NCBI GenBank assembly: GCA_041676705.1 | Contig: JBAYRL010000004.1 | Coordinates: 124,001 to 188,000, forward strand | DNA: 64,000 nt | Origin: Acidimicrobiia bacterium | GTDB lineage: Bacteria > Actinomycetota > Acidimicrobiia > Acidimicrobiales > SKKL01 | Reading direction: 5' to 3' | Shown here: piece after piece, positions 34,512 to 44,323 of the stretch | Layout: the number at the start of each line of letters is the position of its first letter | Numbering within the stretch: position 1 is the stretch's first letter | Notes under the pieces: model-generated | Databases searched by the model: none | Told to the model about the DNA's origin: nothing | What the model saw: the letters and a program-made list of their open reading frames with translations, nothing else | Translations under genes and position numbers: made by a program

Positions 34512-35237
34512 TTAATGTAGCGGTTTGGTGGCCACCGCGATTAACCAAGGAAACGATGGTTTCACCTGCACCTGTTCGAAGTCAGCCTGCAGCAATGAGC
34601 CCAGACGCTTGGGGTTGAATTGTTGAACGTGTTCGGGGTCGTTCCCAAAGCGGGCAATATTTTTGCCTCGACCTAGGTTTCCTAGCCGAAACCACGGTTC
34701 CCACGGGACTGAAACCACCACCCGACCCGTTCGCGACTTCACCAAACGCGCGAATTCAGCCACCGCCAATTCAGGGTGCGTTAGGTGTTCAAGCACCTCA
34801 ATTGAGCTCACCAGATCAACGCTGTGGTCGGCTAAGGGCACCATGCCGGCATCAGCCACCACACCTGCTAGGGCCGGTAAGCGTCTGGTGGCGAGACTTA
34901 GTTTGTCGAGGCGGTATTCCACGCCGATTATTGGCTGGTTGGTGCCAATAACGCGCTCTAGGGCCAAACCTTCACCTACTCCAACATCAACCACCACGTC
35001 GGGTTTGGTCGAGTCGAGGTCGAGGGCATTGATCAAATCTTTGGCCCACGAGTTGAATAGGCGTAGCACCACTGGGTTTGAGGTCGAATATTTCTTGGCG
35101 TCTTGTCCAGCGGCCGCCTCGGGCGCGCCTGGGGCTAAGCCAATGGTTCGCCGTGCTTCTCTGGCTGGCTTTATTCCATCCCCACCACCAGCCGCCGTGC
35201 TCTTTGGCCCGCCACCGTGGGCTTCATCGTCGCTCAT
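34512..35237 (-). CDS. Class I SAM-dependent methyltransferase
   Basis: 241 residues, with a Gly/Ala-rich N-terminal 50. The SAM-binding core has VVVDVGVGEGLALERV, GVEYRLDKLSLATRR, DAGMVPLADHSVDLVSSIEVLEHL and VVVSVPWEPWFRLGN. The type 11 fold suggests methylation of a small molecule, sugar or lipid. The start overlaps the GT2 gene stop by 4 bp (ATGA), so it is the last member of a four-gene operon. Substrate unknown. Confidence 0.85.
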   Translation of the reverse strand: MSDDEAHGGGPKSTAAGGGDGIKPAREARRTIGLAPGAPEAAAGQDAKKYSTSNPVVLRLFNSWAKDLINALDLDSTKPDVVVDVGVGEGLALERVIGTNQPIIGVEYRLDKLSLATRRLPALAGVVADAGMVPLADHSVDLVSSIEVLEHLTHPELAVAEFARLVKSRTGRVVVSVPWEPWFRLGNLGRGKNIARFGNDPEHVQQFNPKRLGSLLQADFEQVQVKPSFPWLIAVATKPLH

Positions 35238-36208
35238 TGGCGCACCTCGATTAGTGATTCCCGATCGAGTTGACGATTCCGACGTAAATGCACAATTAGC
35301 TCACCGATTAAGCCCAAACTCACCATCTGCACCCCCACCATCACTAACAACACTCCCGCTAATAGGGCGGGCCGGTCGCCTACGGTGTTGCCTTGGATTC
35401 TTAAAACCAGCATCCACGCCAACAGCGCCGAACCTACCCCACCTAACACCACTCCCAGCGCCCCAAAGAGATGGAAGGGCCGGGCTGTGTAGGTGGTCAG
35501 GAATTTCACCGTGATGAGATCGAGGAAACCTCGCCAAAACCGGGCTTTGCCGAACTTGGTGGTGCCATGGCGACGTGGGTGATGGTCAACATCCACTTCT
35601 AAGGTGCGAAAACCGCTCCAGTGAGCCAACACCGGAATGTAACGGTGTAGTTCGCCATAAAGCTCTAGCGATTCAGCTAAATCTCCGGTCATGGCCTTGA
35701 GACCACTGTTGAAATCACGGCCTTCCACACCGGTAACTTTGGCGGTGGCGGCGTTATAAATCTTCGAGGTGTTGCGTTTGATGAAACGGTCGTTGCGCAG
35801 CGCTCGGCGTCCGGTGATCAGGTCTGCTTCACCGTTACGCAAGCGTTCCACCAAAGCGGGGATTTGGGTGGCGTCATCTTGGCCGTCGGCGTCCATCAAA
35901 ACCACAAACTCGGCGTCGATCATCGAGAGCCCGGCTCGAAGAGCTTCCGACTTACCCGAGTTTCGCCGCAGCCGTAGATAACGAGTGCGTGGCGAGATCA
36001 TGGGTTTCATTACGGTACGGGTGCCGTCAGTCGAGCCGTCGTCAACCACTACCACCTCGTAGTCGAGTCCGGCTGCTTCCAAGATGGCCAAAGTTTCGGG
36101 CACCACTTCTACCAGGTTGTTGGCTTCGTTGTAGGAAGGTAACAACACGGCTACCTCACGCCGTGGCAGCTGCGCTGTGGCGTCTGGGGGCTCAATACGA
36201 CTAGTCAA
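35234..36208 (-). CDS. GT2 polyprenyl-phosphate sugar synthase (dolichol-phosphate mannosyltransferase-like)
   Basis: 324 residues. Begins with EVAVLLPSYNEANNLVEVVPE, then VVDDGSTDGTRTVM, GKSEALRAGLSMIDAEFVVLMDADGQDDATQIP (the DxD metal site), FNSGLKAM and HHPRRHGTTKFGKARF. Two C-terminal membrane helices (ALGVVLGGVGSALLAWMLVL and LLAGVLLVMVGVQMVSLGLI) anchor it. It likely makes a lipid-linked sugar donor for the GT-C enzymes around it. The start codon overlaps the UPF0104 gene stop. Sugar identity cannot be read. Confidence 0.9.
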   Translation of the reverse strand: MTSRIEPPDATAQLPRREVAVLLPSYNEANNLVEVVPETLAILEAAGLDYEVVVVDDGSTDGTRTVMKPMISPRTRYLRLRRNSGKSEALRAGLSMIDAEFVVLMDADGQDDATQIPALVERLRNGEADLITGRRALRNDRFIKRNTSKIYNAATAKVTGVEGRDFNSGLKAMTGDLAESLELYGELHRYIPVLAHWSGFRTLEVDVDHHPRRHGTTKFGKARFWRGFLDLITVKFLTTYTARPFHLFGALGVVLGGVGSALLAWMLVLRIQGNTVGDRPALLAGVLLVMVGVQMVSLGLIGELIVHLRRNRQLDRESLIEVRQ

Positions 36209-37152
36209 AACTGCTCCGTTGATAGCGGGCTGGGTGTGGTGCTACGGCGCAACATAAGCGAACCGGCACCGGCGCCGATGGCGTCAACCACTACAAATAA
36301 TAGACGGGAAATTAAGGCCACCGCGGCCCCTATACCGGCTGGTAGACCACACAATGCTAGGAATACCGCTTCGCGTACCCCTCCGCCAGCGGGTACAGGC
36401 ACGGCAATAAACCCGGCGATCCATGAGGCCAGGGTAGCTAAGGCCACTTTGGGCATGGAAACTTCGGGAGTTAAGGCCCTGGCCACGGCATAGCTAGATG
36501 CCGCGATACCCAACCACGCTGGCACATAACGCAACACCAATATGGTCATGGTCCGCCCGGGCGGAATAGCCACGTTTATGGGGCGTTTACCAATTCGCTC
36601 CGCAATGCCCACCACATAGTTCAACGTCTTGGGGTGAAGCACCACTAGCCCGCCGATTAAAACAATTCCTATACCGAAGATGGCCCGTAGATCGCTGCCT
36701 TCACTATTTGAGCTGGCCAGACTGAAGGGCAACAAGGCGGTGGCTAGGCCCGCCGCGGCTAAATATAAGGTGATGAGAGAAAGCGCCACGCTGCCGTAGG
36801 CCACGCTGCGGCGTATTCCAATTCGCCGGGCCAGTTCGGCTCGGCCGACTACCGTCCAAATTCCACCGGGAAGATACTTGCCGAGTTCGCCGACAAAGTA
36901 GCGTGCAACGAAATCGCCTCGGTTGTGGTGGCGTGATTCCAGAGCAGCAACAACATCAGCCCAAACCCAGGCCACGGCCACCATGGCTGCCGTCGCCAGT
37001 ATGAGGCTCAGAAACATCCAAGACCAAGAGGCACCCGATAACGCCTCTTTGGTGCCATCCCATTCCACCAATAGGGTGCGCACCACAAAAGCTGCTGCTA
37101 CCAGACCCACCAGCGTGCCAAAAGCCGTGACCAGCAGCTTTCGATTCCGCAT
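36205..37152 (-). CDS. UPF0104 / LPG-synthase-TM-like membrane protein
   Basis: 315 residues with about eight hydrophobic helices: LLVTAFGTLVGLVAAAFVV, WMFLSLILATAAMVAVAWVW, a conserved YFVGELGKYLPGGIWTVVGR, and PVPAGGGVREAVFLALCGLP, the family signature. It lies within the operon GT-C, UPF0104, GT2, methyltransferase, with 1 to 4-bp overlaps on both sides (TAATG and ATGA). Lipid-sugar translocation or regulation of the neighbouring transferases is inferred. It is a paralogue of the protein at 33312. Confidence 0.85.
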   Translation of the reverse strand: MRNRKLLVTAFGTLVGLVAAAFVVRTLLVEWDGTKEALSGASWSWMFLSLILATAAMVAVAWVWADVVAALESRHHNRGDFVARYFVGELGKYLPGGIWTVVGRAELARRIGIRRSVAYGSVALSLITLYLAAAGLATALLPFSLASSNSEGSDLRAIFGIGIVLIGGLVVLHPKTLNYVVGIAERIGKRPINVAIPPGRTMTILVLRYVPAWLGIAASSYAVARALTPEVSMPKVALATLASWIAGFIAVPVPAGGGVREAVFLALCGLPAGIGAAVALISRLLFVVVDAIGAGAGSLMLRRSTTPSPLSTEQF

Positions 37153-38693
37153 TATTTCGAGTCTTCTTGGGATTTAGAGTCTTCTTGGGTTAACAACCAG
37201 GCCTTATATTCTTCTTCGGCCAACTTGGGGTTGTTGTCGTCACAGATGTAGGCACCGCAGTTCCAATAATTCCGGCCGTCTTGGTTAGTTTCGAACGGTA
37301 ACCACGCTTGAGCCGGGCTTTGGTGCCACAGCTTGTACATGGTTTCTGAAGGGTGTTGGTGGGCGTGCCACTGAAAAGTCAGGCTGCACGCCACTGCTAA
37401 TACGGCTGCGCCACCCAACCATCGCGAGGGAATTTTGGTGCCTGCAATGACTACCAGCGCTAAGGGTGCAATTTGGAGGAAATAACGGTTGCCGATGGCT
37501 TGGCCGCCGCCCCAAAAGTTGTCGGGGAAGAGAACCAGGTAAAGACCAACGTAAAGGATGATGCCGACCAGGGCAGCAATGGCTTCGGGTGACATGGTTT
37601 TTGCTCGCCACAGCGCTAGACCAATCCCAAAAAGCGCTATTGGGTAAATAACAAGCAGGCCAACATGGCGTCCGAAGAGAAAATAGAAGGCCGACTTCAA
37701 AGCTTCGGGAATGTTGTGTCGTATCGAGTTGGTGATGTAGGTAACCGTGAAATTTTCGTCGGTGGCCACCGGATCGAGCACCATTTCTTCACCTGGTTCG
37801 AGGGGTTGAAACGGTACTTGCACTCGCCCGTAATAACGATCGCCGCCGTAGGCGTTCCACGACTTCCCATCGGAATAATGCAGATACGGCACAATCGAAA
37901 CTGCCAGTACCATAACAAAGCCGAGCGCCACCATCACCCGTTTTTGCCAGCTGCGAACCTGCCAAAAGCCATAACCAACCAAGGGCAATAAGGCCACCAA
38001 CATGGTGGTCTTTTCAGCCACCAAAAACGCTAGAACCCCGGCGGCTAAAGCAACGGGCCACCACTGGTTGTGTTTCGTTCCATACACCACCAGATAGGCG
38101 CACACACCCACCAAGGCGGGTAAGAACAGGTCGGTTCCCACCGGGTAGGCGTAGAGATAAGCATTCGACGCGAACACGAAGGCCAGGGTTACCAACGGCA
38201 CCACAGCACCTCGTAACCATTGGCGCAAAATGGCAATGCTGGTACCTAAAAGTGCCCAAATTAGTGCCGTGTTGGTGAAAGCCACGCCCACGATGGGGCC
38301 CAACAAGCGATAGAAGGGAGCTGCTAGGACGGAATAGCCGTAAGGTTTGGCGAAGGCCCATCCTCCGCTGAAGGCCTGGAAGTAAAGGCCGTAGGGAACA
38401 GGGCGCCATTCCACAACTTGCCAGCGGGCGTAGTCGAGAGCGTTGTAGGAAAGGTCGTGGCCGTCGTGGGCCAAGCTTAAGATTTGTAGGTAGAACGAAG
38501 CTTGGTCGCCTACTAGCGCTTCGGTGCGGAAGTCGTGTTTCAGGCTTTGCCAAGAAACCCAAGCCGTTACCGCACCCAACAAAACCCAAGCCGCAATGTT
38601 TAGATTGCGTTCAATCTTGGTAGGGGCAGGCGCGGTGGGGCCCAGCGATGGGGCGGTTTCTGTCTCGGCGGAGGGCTCGGCAAGAAAGTGCAT
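37152..38693 (-). CDS. GT-C-type membrane glycosyltransferase
   Basis: 513 residues, about eleven hydrophobic segments. After the first helix a luminal loop carries an acidic residue in EALVGDQASFYLQ, the position of the catalytic acidic residue of GT-C enzymes that use polyprenyl-phosphate sugars. The C-terminal 70 residues lie outside. It heads the minus-strand operon with UPF0104, GT2 and methyltransferase, so GT2 may make its donor. The ATG at 38693 follows a 99-bp gap to the divergent membrane transferase. The 3' end contains a short repeat (EDSKSQEDSK). Confidence 0.82.
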   Translation of the reverse strand: MHFLAEPSAETETAPSLGPTAPAPTKIERNLNIAAWVLLGAVTAWVSWQSLKHDFRTEALVGDQASFYLQILSLAHDGHDLSYNALDYARWQVVEWRPVPYGLYFQAFSGGWAFAKPYGYSVLAAPFYRLLGPIVGVAFTNTALIWALLGTSIAILRQWLRGAVVPLVTLAFVFASNAYLYAYPVGTDLFLPALVGVCAYLVVYGTKHNQWWPVALAAGVLAFLVAEKTTMLVALLPLVGYGFWQVRSWQKRVMVALGFVMVLAVSIVPYLHYSDGKSWNAYGGDRYYGRVQVPFQPLEPGEEMVLDPVATDENFTVTYITNSIRHNIPEALKSAFYFLFGRHVGLLVIYPIALFGIGLALWRAKTMSPEAIAALVGIILYVGLYLVLFPDNFWGGGQAIGNRYFLQIAPLALVVIAGTKIPSRWLGGAAVLAVACSLTFQWHAHQHPSETMYKLWHQSPAQAWLPFETNQDGRNYWNCGAYICDDNNPKLAEEEYKAWLLTQEDSKSQEDSK

Positions 38694-38792
38694 GACAAAA
38701 TTAGGCCAATGAAGTGGCCCTGTTTGATACTACGCCAACACGTTCGCCCTGAGTATCTAGGCCACATCATTTGCCACTAGGCTTTGCCGACT

Positions 38793-41180
38793 ATGAACAA
38801 GCGCAGCGGCGAGGAGGGTCACCTCTATATTTGTGAAAAGCCTGCTATGAGAGGCCTGCCAGATAAAGACTTAGCCCCATACGCAAGCAGCCAGCCTAAT
38901 CCTGCCGTTTGGCTATCCGTAGGATTTGTACTCTTGATAGGAGTTCACCTGTGGTTTGCCAGGAATATACCTGGACCAATCGTCACACCGGATGAAACCG
39001 GATACCTAGGTAACGCCAGTTTTCTGGCAGGTTTTCGGCCAGCAGATGAAATGTTAGCTGGCCCAGTATACGCCTGGGGCTACTCACTTCTATTGGCACC
39101 AATTGCTTGGATTGTACGAAACAATCCAGCCGCGCTGTTTCAGGGAGCTCAGGTTTTAAATGCATTTTTGATGGCTGCTGTTTTACCTCTAGCATGGCTA
39201 CTACTACATAGGGTTTTGGGTTTTGGTTCAAAGCCGTCACTACAAGGTGCTGTAATCAGCGCGCTCTATCCATCAATCCTCGTTACCTCAGGTTCTGCCT
39301 GGTCAGAGAATCTTTTGATTCCTCTTACCATTTGGTGGGCCATCACAGTATGGCTAACCCTAGATGAACAAGAGCGGCCAATTTGGCAACGATTAGCAAT
39401 AGTGCCTACCACCCTATTTCTTCACGCTGCCCACCCTCGTTATCTAGTTGTTCTAGTACTTTGTATAGTCGGTTTTGTAGTAGCAGCAGGTTTCGGGTGG
39501 GTTACCAAACGAGTTGCCACCCTTGGTATAGCGGGTTTGCTATTGGGCTGGTTTGGAAGCCGTTTAATTAGTGCGTGGGTAGTAGCCGCACGATGGCCCG
39601 ACAAAAATGCTGACGAAGGAACCAGCAAGGAACTAATTCACCGGCTTATTACACCGTCCTATCTACCTAAAACCGGGGCAGGCATGGTGGGCCAAGGCTG
39701 GTATCTCACAATTGGCTCATTGGGATTAGCCACAGTTGGGGGTCTGGCAATTCTTTGGTTGATCCTTCACCGAGAGACACCCTTGAGCAGCAGAAGACGC
39801 TTAACACTTACGACTATCTTTATTGGTTTATCAGCGTTATTCACCACTTCAGTCCTATCATTTGTGACCAACAATCCAAGAACCGACACCCTTATTTATG
39901 GTAGGTATAACGAATCATTTGTACCTATCCTAGTTGCTATTGGAATAGCCACACTGTTCGCGATAAAATCAGCACAACGCACACTTCTAATCGCAACTAT
40001 TATCTGTAGTATTTTTTTAAATGTAGCGTTAATAGCAGCCCGCGGCACCAACCTGTTCAAAGGGGAGATCGTTTGGAACATGGTCTTATCCCTATATCCG
40101 CATTTTTGGCTGTTTGGAAGCCAAGTTATCGTTATTGGTGCAGTGTTACTATCAATAGCAGTGCTTATATCGCTGTATATCCTAATAACACACGGGGCTT
40201 ACACTCTTGCAAGTTCACTAATCATTGTTTTATTTATTGCTTTTGGACTATTAACAGTTCAACCTCTAGAACATTTTACTGCATCAGTATATAATAACTG
40301 GCATTTCATTCCTGAATTAGAACGTGCCGTAGATACCACCCAGGTAAAGGTTATTGGGGTGGATAGCTTTGAATTATCACACCAGGCCGAATATTCCTAT
40401 GGTTATTGGATACCTAAAGTTGTGCTCAGCAAACGAATACGCGGGCCAGAAGCAGCGTATGACGTAGATTTGGCGATAGCTAAACCAGATGTCGTGCCAT
40501 TCCACAATGAGCAGGCTGACGAATGGGTGGACTCTGCTGTAGTGGCATTAGACGGGTTAAACAACCAGGCAGTATGGGTGAGACCAGGGCCAATATATGA
40601 ACAATTGGCACAAGAAGGTGCACTATTGCCAAAGGGTTGGATGACAGAGCGTCCACTCGACAACATGATGGCTGAAATTAGCGTGATATCGTCATTCGGC
40701 TCAGGATCATCACCTGCTTGGGCTGGCGAACCCACCGTTGTAGCACCTATCGATTGTTCGCAACCTGCTAGAGGAGAGTCCCCACCCCAAATCATTGAAG
40801 TAACAAGCGGTGGCTGGGTGGGTTTATGCGTTCAAGTTACCAACTCCGACACCCATTTTGCCTGGCCTGCAGATTCCACATGGCCTGCACCCGGGGTTAT
40901 CCGCATGGGACTTCGATGGCTATCTTCACAAACCTATACTGAAGGTTCTAGCGCTCTACTCTTTGAGGCACCGTACCGGGTACCGATACCCCACTATATG
41001 TGGGCTGGGGATTCGGAAGTCTTACCAGTTGCTATTTACGCCATTAACGACCATGGTGAGCCCTTGCCTCCGGGCGAGTACGTTCTTGGACTTGAAATGT
41101 TACAAGAAGGTTTCCGTTGGTTTAGCGAACCTGGCCAAGAGCCCCTTCGGCTAAGTGTTATCGTGAGGCCAGCTGAGTAA
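38793..41180 (+). CDS. GT-C-type membrane glycosyltransferase, AT-rich gene
   Basis: 795 residues from the ATG at 38793. About twelve membrane segments follow a 35-residue cytosolic start. The first outer loop has IVTPDETGYLGNASFLAG with the D/E pair expected of GT-C enzymes. The last 290 residues after IIVLFIAFGLLTVQP form an external domain. The motif PDxTGYL recurs in the protein at 42382, so the two are probable paralogues. The gene uses many A/T-ending codons (ATA, TTA, AAT) unlike its neighbours, so it may have come by transfer. It is followed by a hairpin and a GT2 gene. Confidence 0.78.
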   Translation: MNKRSGEEGHLYICEKPAMRGLPDKDLAPYASSQPNPAVWLSVGFVLLIGVHLWFARNIPGPIVTPDETGYLGNASFLAGFRPADEMLAGPVYAWGYSLLLAPIAWIVRNNPAALFQGAQVLNAFLMAAVLPLAWLLLHRVLGFGSKPSLQGAVISALYPSILVTSGSAWSENLLIPLTIWWAITVWLTLDEQERPIWQRLAIVPTTLFLHAAHPRYLVVLVLCIVGFVVAAGFGWVTKRVATLGIAGLLLGWFGSRLISAWVVAARWPDKNADEGTSKELIHRLITPSYLPKTGAGMVGQGWYLTIGSLGLATVGGLAILWLILHRETPLSSRRRLTLTTIFIGLSALFTTSVLSFVTNNPRTDTLIYGRYNESFVPILVAIGIATLFAIKSAQRTLLIATIICSIFLNVALIAARGTNLFKGEIVWNMVLSLYPHFWLFGSQVIVIGAVLLSIAVLISLYILITHGAYTLASSLIIVLFIAFGLLTVQPLEHFTASVYNNWHFIPELERAVDTTQVKVIGVDSFELSHQAEYSYGYWIPKVVLSKRIRGPEAAYDVDLAIAKPDVVPFHNEQADEWVDSAVVALDGLNNQAVWVRPGPIYEQLAQEGALLPKGWMTERPLDNMMAEISVISSFGSGSSPAWAGEPTVVAPIDCSQPARGESPPQIIEVTSGGWVGLCVQVTNSDTHFAWPADSTWPAPGVIRMGLRWLSSQTYTEGSSALLFEAPYRVPIPHYMWAGDSEVLPVAIYAINDHGEPLPPGEYVLGLEMLQEGFRWFSEPGQEPLRLSVIVRPAE

Positions 41181-41203
41181 TACGTGTCGAACGTTCCAAG
41201 TGC

Positions 41204-41232
41204 CAGTCGGTGTTCGTAGCAAACACCGACTG
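41204..41232 (+). terminator. Stem-loop after the AT-rich membrane transferase gene
   Basis: An 11-bp stem, CAGTCGGTGTT against AACACCGACTG, with a 7-nt loop, 23 bp after the stop at 41180. No T-tract follows, so it may be a terminator of non-classical type or an mRNA-stabilising hairpin. Confidence 0.5.
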
Positions 41233-41275
41233 ATGGCTAAATCACTAAGTTCCCCCGGTAGAAACCCCTTTATTT

Positions 41276-42271
41276 GTGAAGTTAATCATCCAAATACCCT
41301 GTTTGAACGAAGAAAAACAGCTGCCAGCTACCCTGGCTGATCTACCCACTCAGGTGGAGGGGTTCGACACGGTTGAGTTCTTGGTGATCGACGACGGATC
41401 GAGCGACAACACCGTTGAGGTGGCTCGCTCACTAGGCGTGCACCACATTGTGTCGCTCCCCCGAAACCGGGGCTTGGCCTTCGCGTTTCAAGCCGGACTA
41501 GACGCCGCGTTAAAACTGGGGGCCGATGTGGTGGTTAACACCGACGCTGACAACCAGTATTGCGGTGCCAGTATCCACGATTTGGTGGCGCCTATCGTGG
41601 CGCGTCAAGCCGACATTGTGGTGGGCGATCGTGATGTGCGTTCGGTGGCCGAGTTTTCGTGGTTGAAACGACGTTTGCAGGTTTTAGGCAGTTGGGTGGT
41701 GCGCATCGTGTCGGGCACCAACATTCCCGATGCCACCTCTGGGTTTCGGGCCTATTCTCGTGAGGCCGCATTGTCGCTCATTGTGATCACCCACTACACC
41801 TACACCATCGAGTCGATCATCCAAGCCGGGGCTTCTCGTTTAGCAATCACACACGTTCCAGTTGAAACAAATCCGAAGACTCGTGATTCTCGGTTGTTTA
41901 GCAGCAACTGGAGTTATATAAGGCGTAATGCTCTAACGATTATTCGAGTGTTCGCGGCTTACCAACCAATTAAATTTTTTGGTGTATTGACCATAGTTTT
42001 TGTGCTTTGTGCCGCAGCCGCTTTTACCCCCTTCACCTGGGATTGGCTGGTGAACGGCAGCCGTTCCGGTCACTTACAGTCGGTGGTGTTAGGGGCCATT
42101 TTTGTGATTGTGGCGTTCTTGATGGCGGTGCTGGCCATTTTGGCTGATCTGATTGCTTCCCATCGTGCTGTTAGCCAGAAAGTGCTAGAACACGCCCGCC
42201 GTTTAGAAATAGAAGCCGGTATTACACCTCGACATTATTTACCGGGTGGCACCAACCCCAGTTCACCGTAA
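41276..42271 (+). CDS. GT2 polyprenyl-phosphate sugar synthase-like glycosyltransferase
   Basis: 331 residues. The start is a GTG: KLIIQIPCLNEEKQLPATLADLP, then VIDDGSSDNTVEVA, GLAFAFQAGLDAALKLGADVVVNTDADNQYCG (DxD site), SGFRAYSREAA and two C-terminal helices (FGVLTIVFVLCAAAAF and VVLGAIFVIVAFLMAVLAIL). It resembles the GT2 at 35234 and probably loads a sugar on a lipid phosphate for the GT-C enzymes on either side. It is in tandem with the transferase at 38793, 95 bp away. Confidence 0.9.
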   Translation: MKLIIQIPCLNEEKQLPATLADLPTQVEGFDTVEFLVIDDGSSDNTVEVARSLGVHHIVSLPRNRGLAFAFQAGLDAALKLGADVVVNTDADNQYCGASIHDLVAPIVARQADIVVGDRDVRSVAEFSWLKRRLQVLGSWVVRIVSGTNIPDATSGFRAYSREAALSLIVITHYTYTIESIIQAGASRLAITHVPVETNPKTRDSRLFSSNWSYIRRNALTIIRVFAAYQPIKFFGVLTIVFVLCAAAAFTPFTWDWLVNGSRSGHLQSVVLGAIFVIVAFLMAVLAILADLIASHRAVSQKVLEHARRLEIEAGITPRHYLPGGTNPSSP

Positions 42272-42381
42272 GAGCACTCTCAAATCAGCTCAACAACGCC
42301 GTGTTCTCGCTCGGTAGCCAACCGTGTCTAAGCCTCTGAAACGAGATTTACGCTTCAAAGGTTTAGCCCCTGTGAAACGGC

Positions 42382-44322
42382 TCAGTGGGGTGCAGGCAGT
42401 CGCCAAAGGCCCCAGCTCGCACCGGGTTCTTTACCAATAAGCTCGGCTTGATGTTTAACCATGTGGTCACCTTTGGTGGTGGCGATTATCAGCGCAGAAC
42501 ATGGGGTTTGGCTTTGGTCATCTAGCGAAATTCTTTGGTGGCGCAGGCTAGGTAGCGCTAGTTGATACATCCAACGGGCATAGCTACGCACTTCGTAGGT
42601 GTCATGGGCCAAACATGTGATGGCCGGATCGTTCTTCGCACGTTCTGCCACCACGGCGGCAGTGCTGTATTGGCGGGTAGCCACCTCACCCACGGAATGC
42701 ACATGGCGAAGTCCACCTAGATTCGCCCAGCCAACAGACGCTGCCAACCCCAGAGTAAACACCGCCCAAACCAGCCCTCGGTACCGCGACCTACCCAAAA
42801 GGTTGGCTGCCACCAAGAGTACTAACCCCACGCCCGCCACTACGGTCAAAACAATGAGGGCCGTTGGGGCCTGCCGGTTAGCTATCGTCCACCACTGGTC
42901 GTTGCCTAATCCCATAATGCGAAGCGGTGACCGCCTAGCGGCGTCAACTGTGGCAACCGAAGCCATGGTCGCCACACCGAGGGTGCCTGCTGCGCCCACA
43001 AGCAGCCAGAGGCGTGAGCGTTGGCGGGTCAGTGCGTACAATCCGTAGATGGCGAGCGCTACAGCGTAGGGGTCGAGGTAGCGGCCATAGGCCCACACGT
43101 CGGCACGGTTCGAGCCTTGAAGAGAAAGCGAGGCTAAAACGAGAGCCGCTAGGGCCGAGACGAACAGGAATATTCCCACCCGGTTACTGGCGTCGTCTTG
43201 GTGTGGTGAACCGGTTTCGCCATGAAGATTGGTTTGGTCACGGCGGCCACGCAACATTGGCGATAGACGGCTTCGAGTGGCGCTCAGCGTTTCTTTGGCC
43301 CCAGCGATGAGGCCAACGAGCGCTAAACCGAATGTGCTTGTGGCGAGCGCCAATATCTGGCCACCAGAAGCTGAGTACCAGGTAACGCCGCTACGCCCGT
43401 TCACCAAGGCGGACGATGACGCGGTAGCACCACCGGTTCCACTGCCAGTGACAATGGCCCATAGTCGACCGAATGGCGATTCGCCTTGGTACAGGGTGGC
43501 CAACATCAAAACCACCACCACCACGGCTGCGCCGATACCAACCACTGCCGCCATAGTTTCACCGCGTTTAGGTGGCGGTTTGAGAAGAACCGCTGCCAAC
43601 ACTCCAAGTGTTAACACCGCTGCTCGGGGGTGAAACCCGGTGGCTATGGCAGCTAAGAACCCTGCGATGAACCACGCTGGCCAGCGCCGATCGAGTCGAG
43701 CCATTAGCAGCGATAGGCCTAAAACAAACGCGGCCAGCAAAACTTCGGGCCAGGCAATTTTCGAGGCCACACTAAGCGAGGGGTGCAACGCGACCAACAC
43801 CGCCACAACGCCAAACCACCACGGTGACCCTGACCAGCGGCTAGCAGCCAGATCGCATGGGGCGGCAGTGCCTTCGCCAATCTCGTTCGAGCCGCTATGC
43901 CCACCCACGTGTTTTTCGGTTGCCGCAACCTGTGGCAGGTGCTTGTCACCGCTCGGTTCACGGGGTTGTGGCCGCTCTTTTGTTGGCTCACTTAGCCCAT
44001 GCCACAACCATAGGGCCAGCCCAGCCGCGCCAACCGCGGCTAATGCGTTTAGCACCAAAGCCGAGGTTTGCAACAGCCCCGATGATTCGTTCACCGGTGT
44101 GCCAAACCAGCTGGCCACAATGGCTACGGGGGCTAACAACAACCCATAGGCGGGGAAGAACCCCAGTTGGCTAGAGGGGGCTAGCCCTCCGGCTGGCCAT
44201 TGGGCATAGGCCAGGTAGCCGGTCACGTCGGGTACTGCTACCGGGCCTTTAATTATGAGGGCCGACACCAGGTGCGCCAATAGCAAGACTGCTAATGGCG
44301 TTAGGAGGCGCGGCCAGCGCAA
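42382..44322 (-). CDS. GT-C-like membrane glycosyltransferase
   Basis: 646 residues, about thirteen hydrophobic segments; the N-terminus is a membrane helix followed by VAVPDVTGYLAYAQWPAGG, paralogous to the PDETGYL loop of the protein at 38793. A charged loop of about residues 110-170 interrupts the helices. The start is TTG at 44322, 1 nt after the stop of the lipoprotein gene; the first helix begins right after it, supporting this choice. It likely transfers a sugar from a lipid donor outside the membrane. Identity of the sugar is unknown. Confidence 0.75.
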   Translation of the reverse strand: MRWPRLLTPLAVLLLAHLVSALIIKGPVAVPDVTGYLAYAQWPAGGLAPSSQLGFFPAYGLLLAPVAIVASWFGTPVNESSGLLQTSALVLNALAAVGAAGLALWLWHGLSEPTKERPQPREPSGDKHLPQVAATEKHVGGHSGSNEIGEGTAAPCDLAASRWSGSPWWFGVVAVLVALHPSLSVASKIAWPEVLLAAFVLGLSLLMARLDRRWPAWFIAGFLAAIATGFHPRAAVLTLGVLAAVLLKPPPKRGETMAAVVGIGAAVVVVVLMLATLYQGESPFGRLWAIVTGSGTGGATASSSALVNGRSGVTWYSASGGQILALATSTFGLALVGLIAGAKETLSATRSRLSPMLRGRRDQTNLHGETGSPHQDDASNRVGIFLFVSALAALVLASLSLQGSNRADVWAYGRYLDPYAVALAIYGLYALTRQRSRLWLLVGAAGTLGVATMASVATVDAARRSPLRIMGLGNDQWWTIANRQAPTALIVLTVVAGVGLVLLVAANLLGRSRYRGLVWAVFTLGLAASVGWANLGGLRHVHSVGEVATRQYSTAAVVAERAKNDPAITCLAHDTYEVRSYARWMYQLALPSLRHQRISLDDQSQTPCSALIIATTKGDHMVKHQAELIGKEPGASWGLWRLPAPH

Positions 44323-44323
44323 A

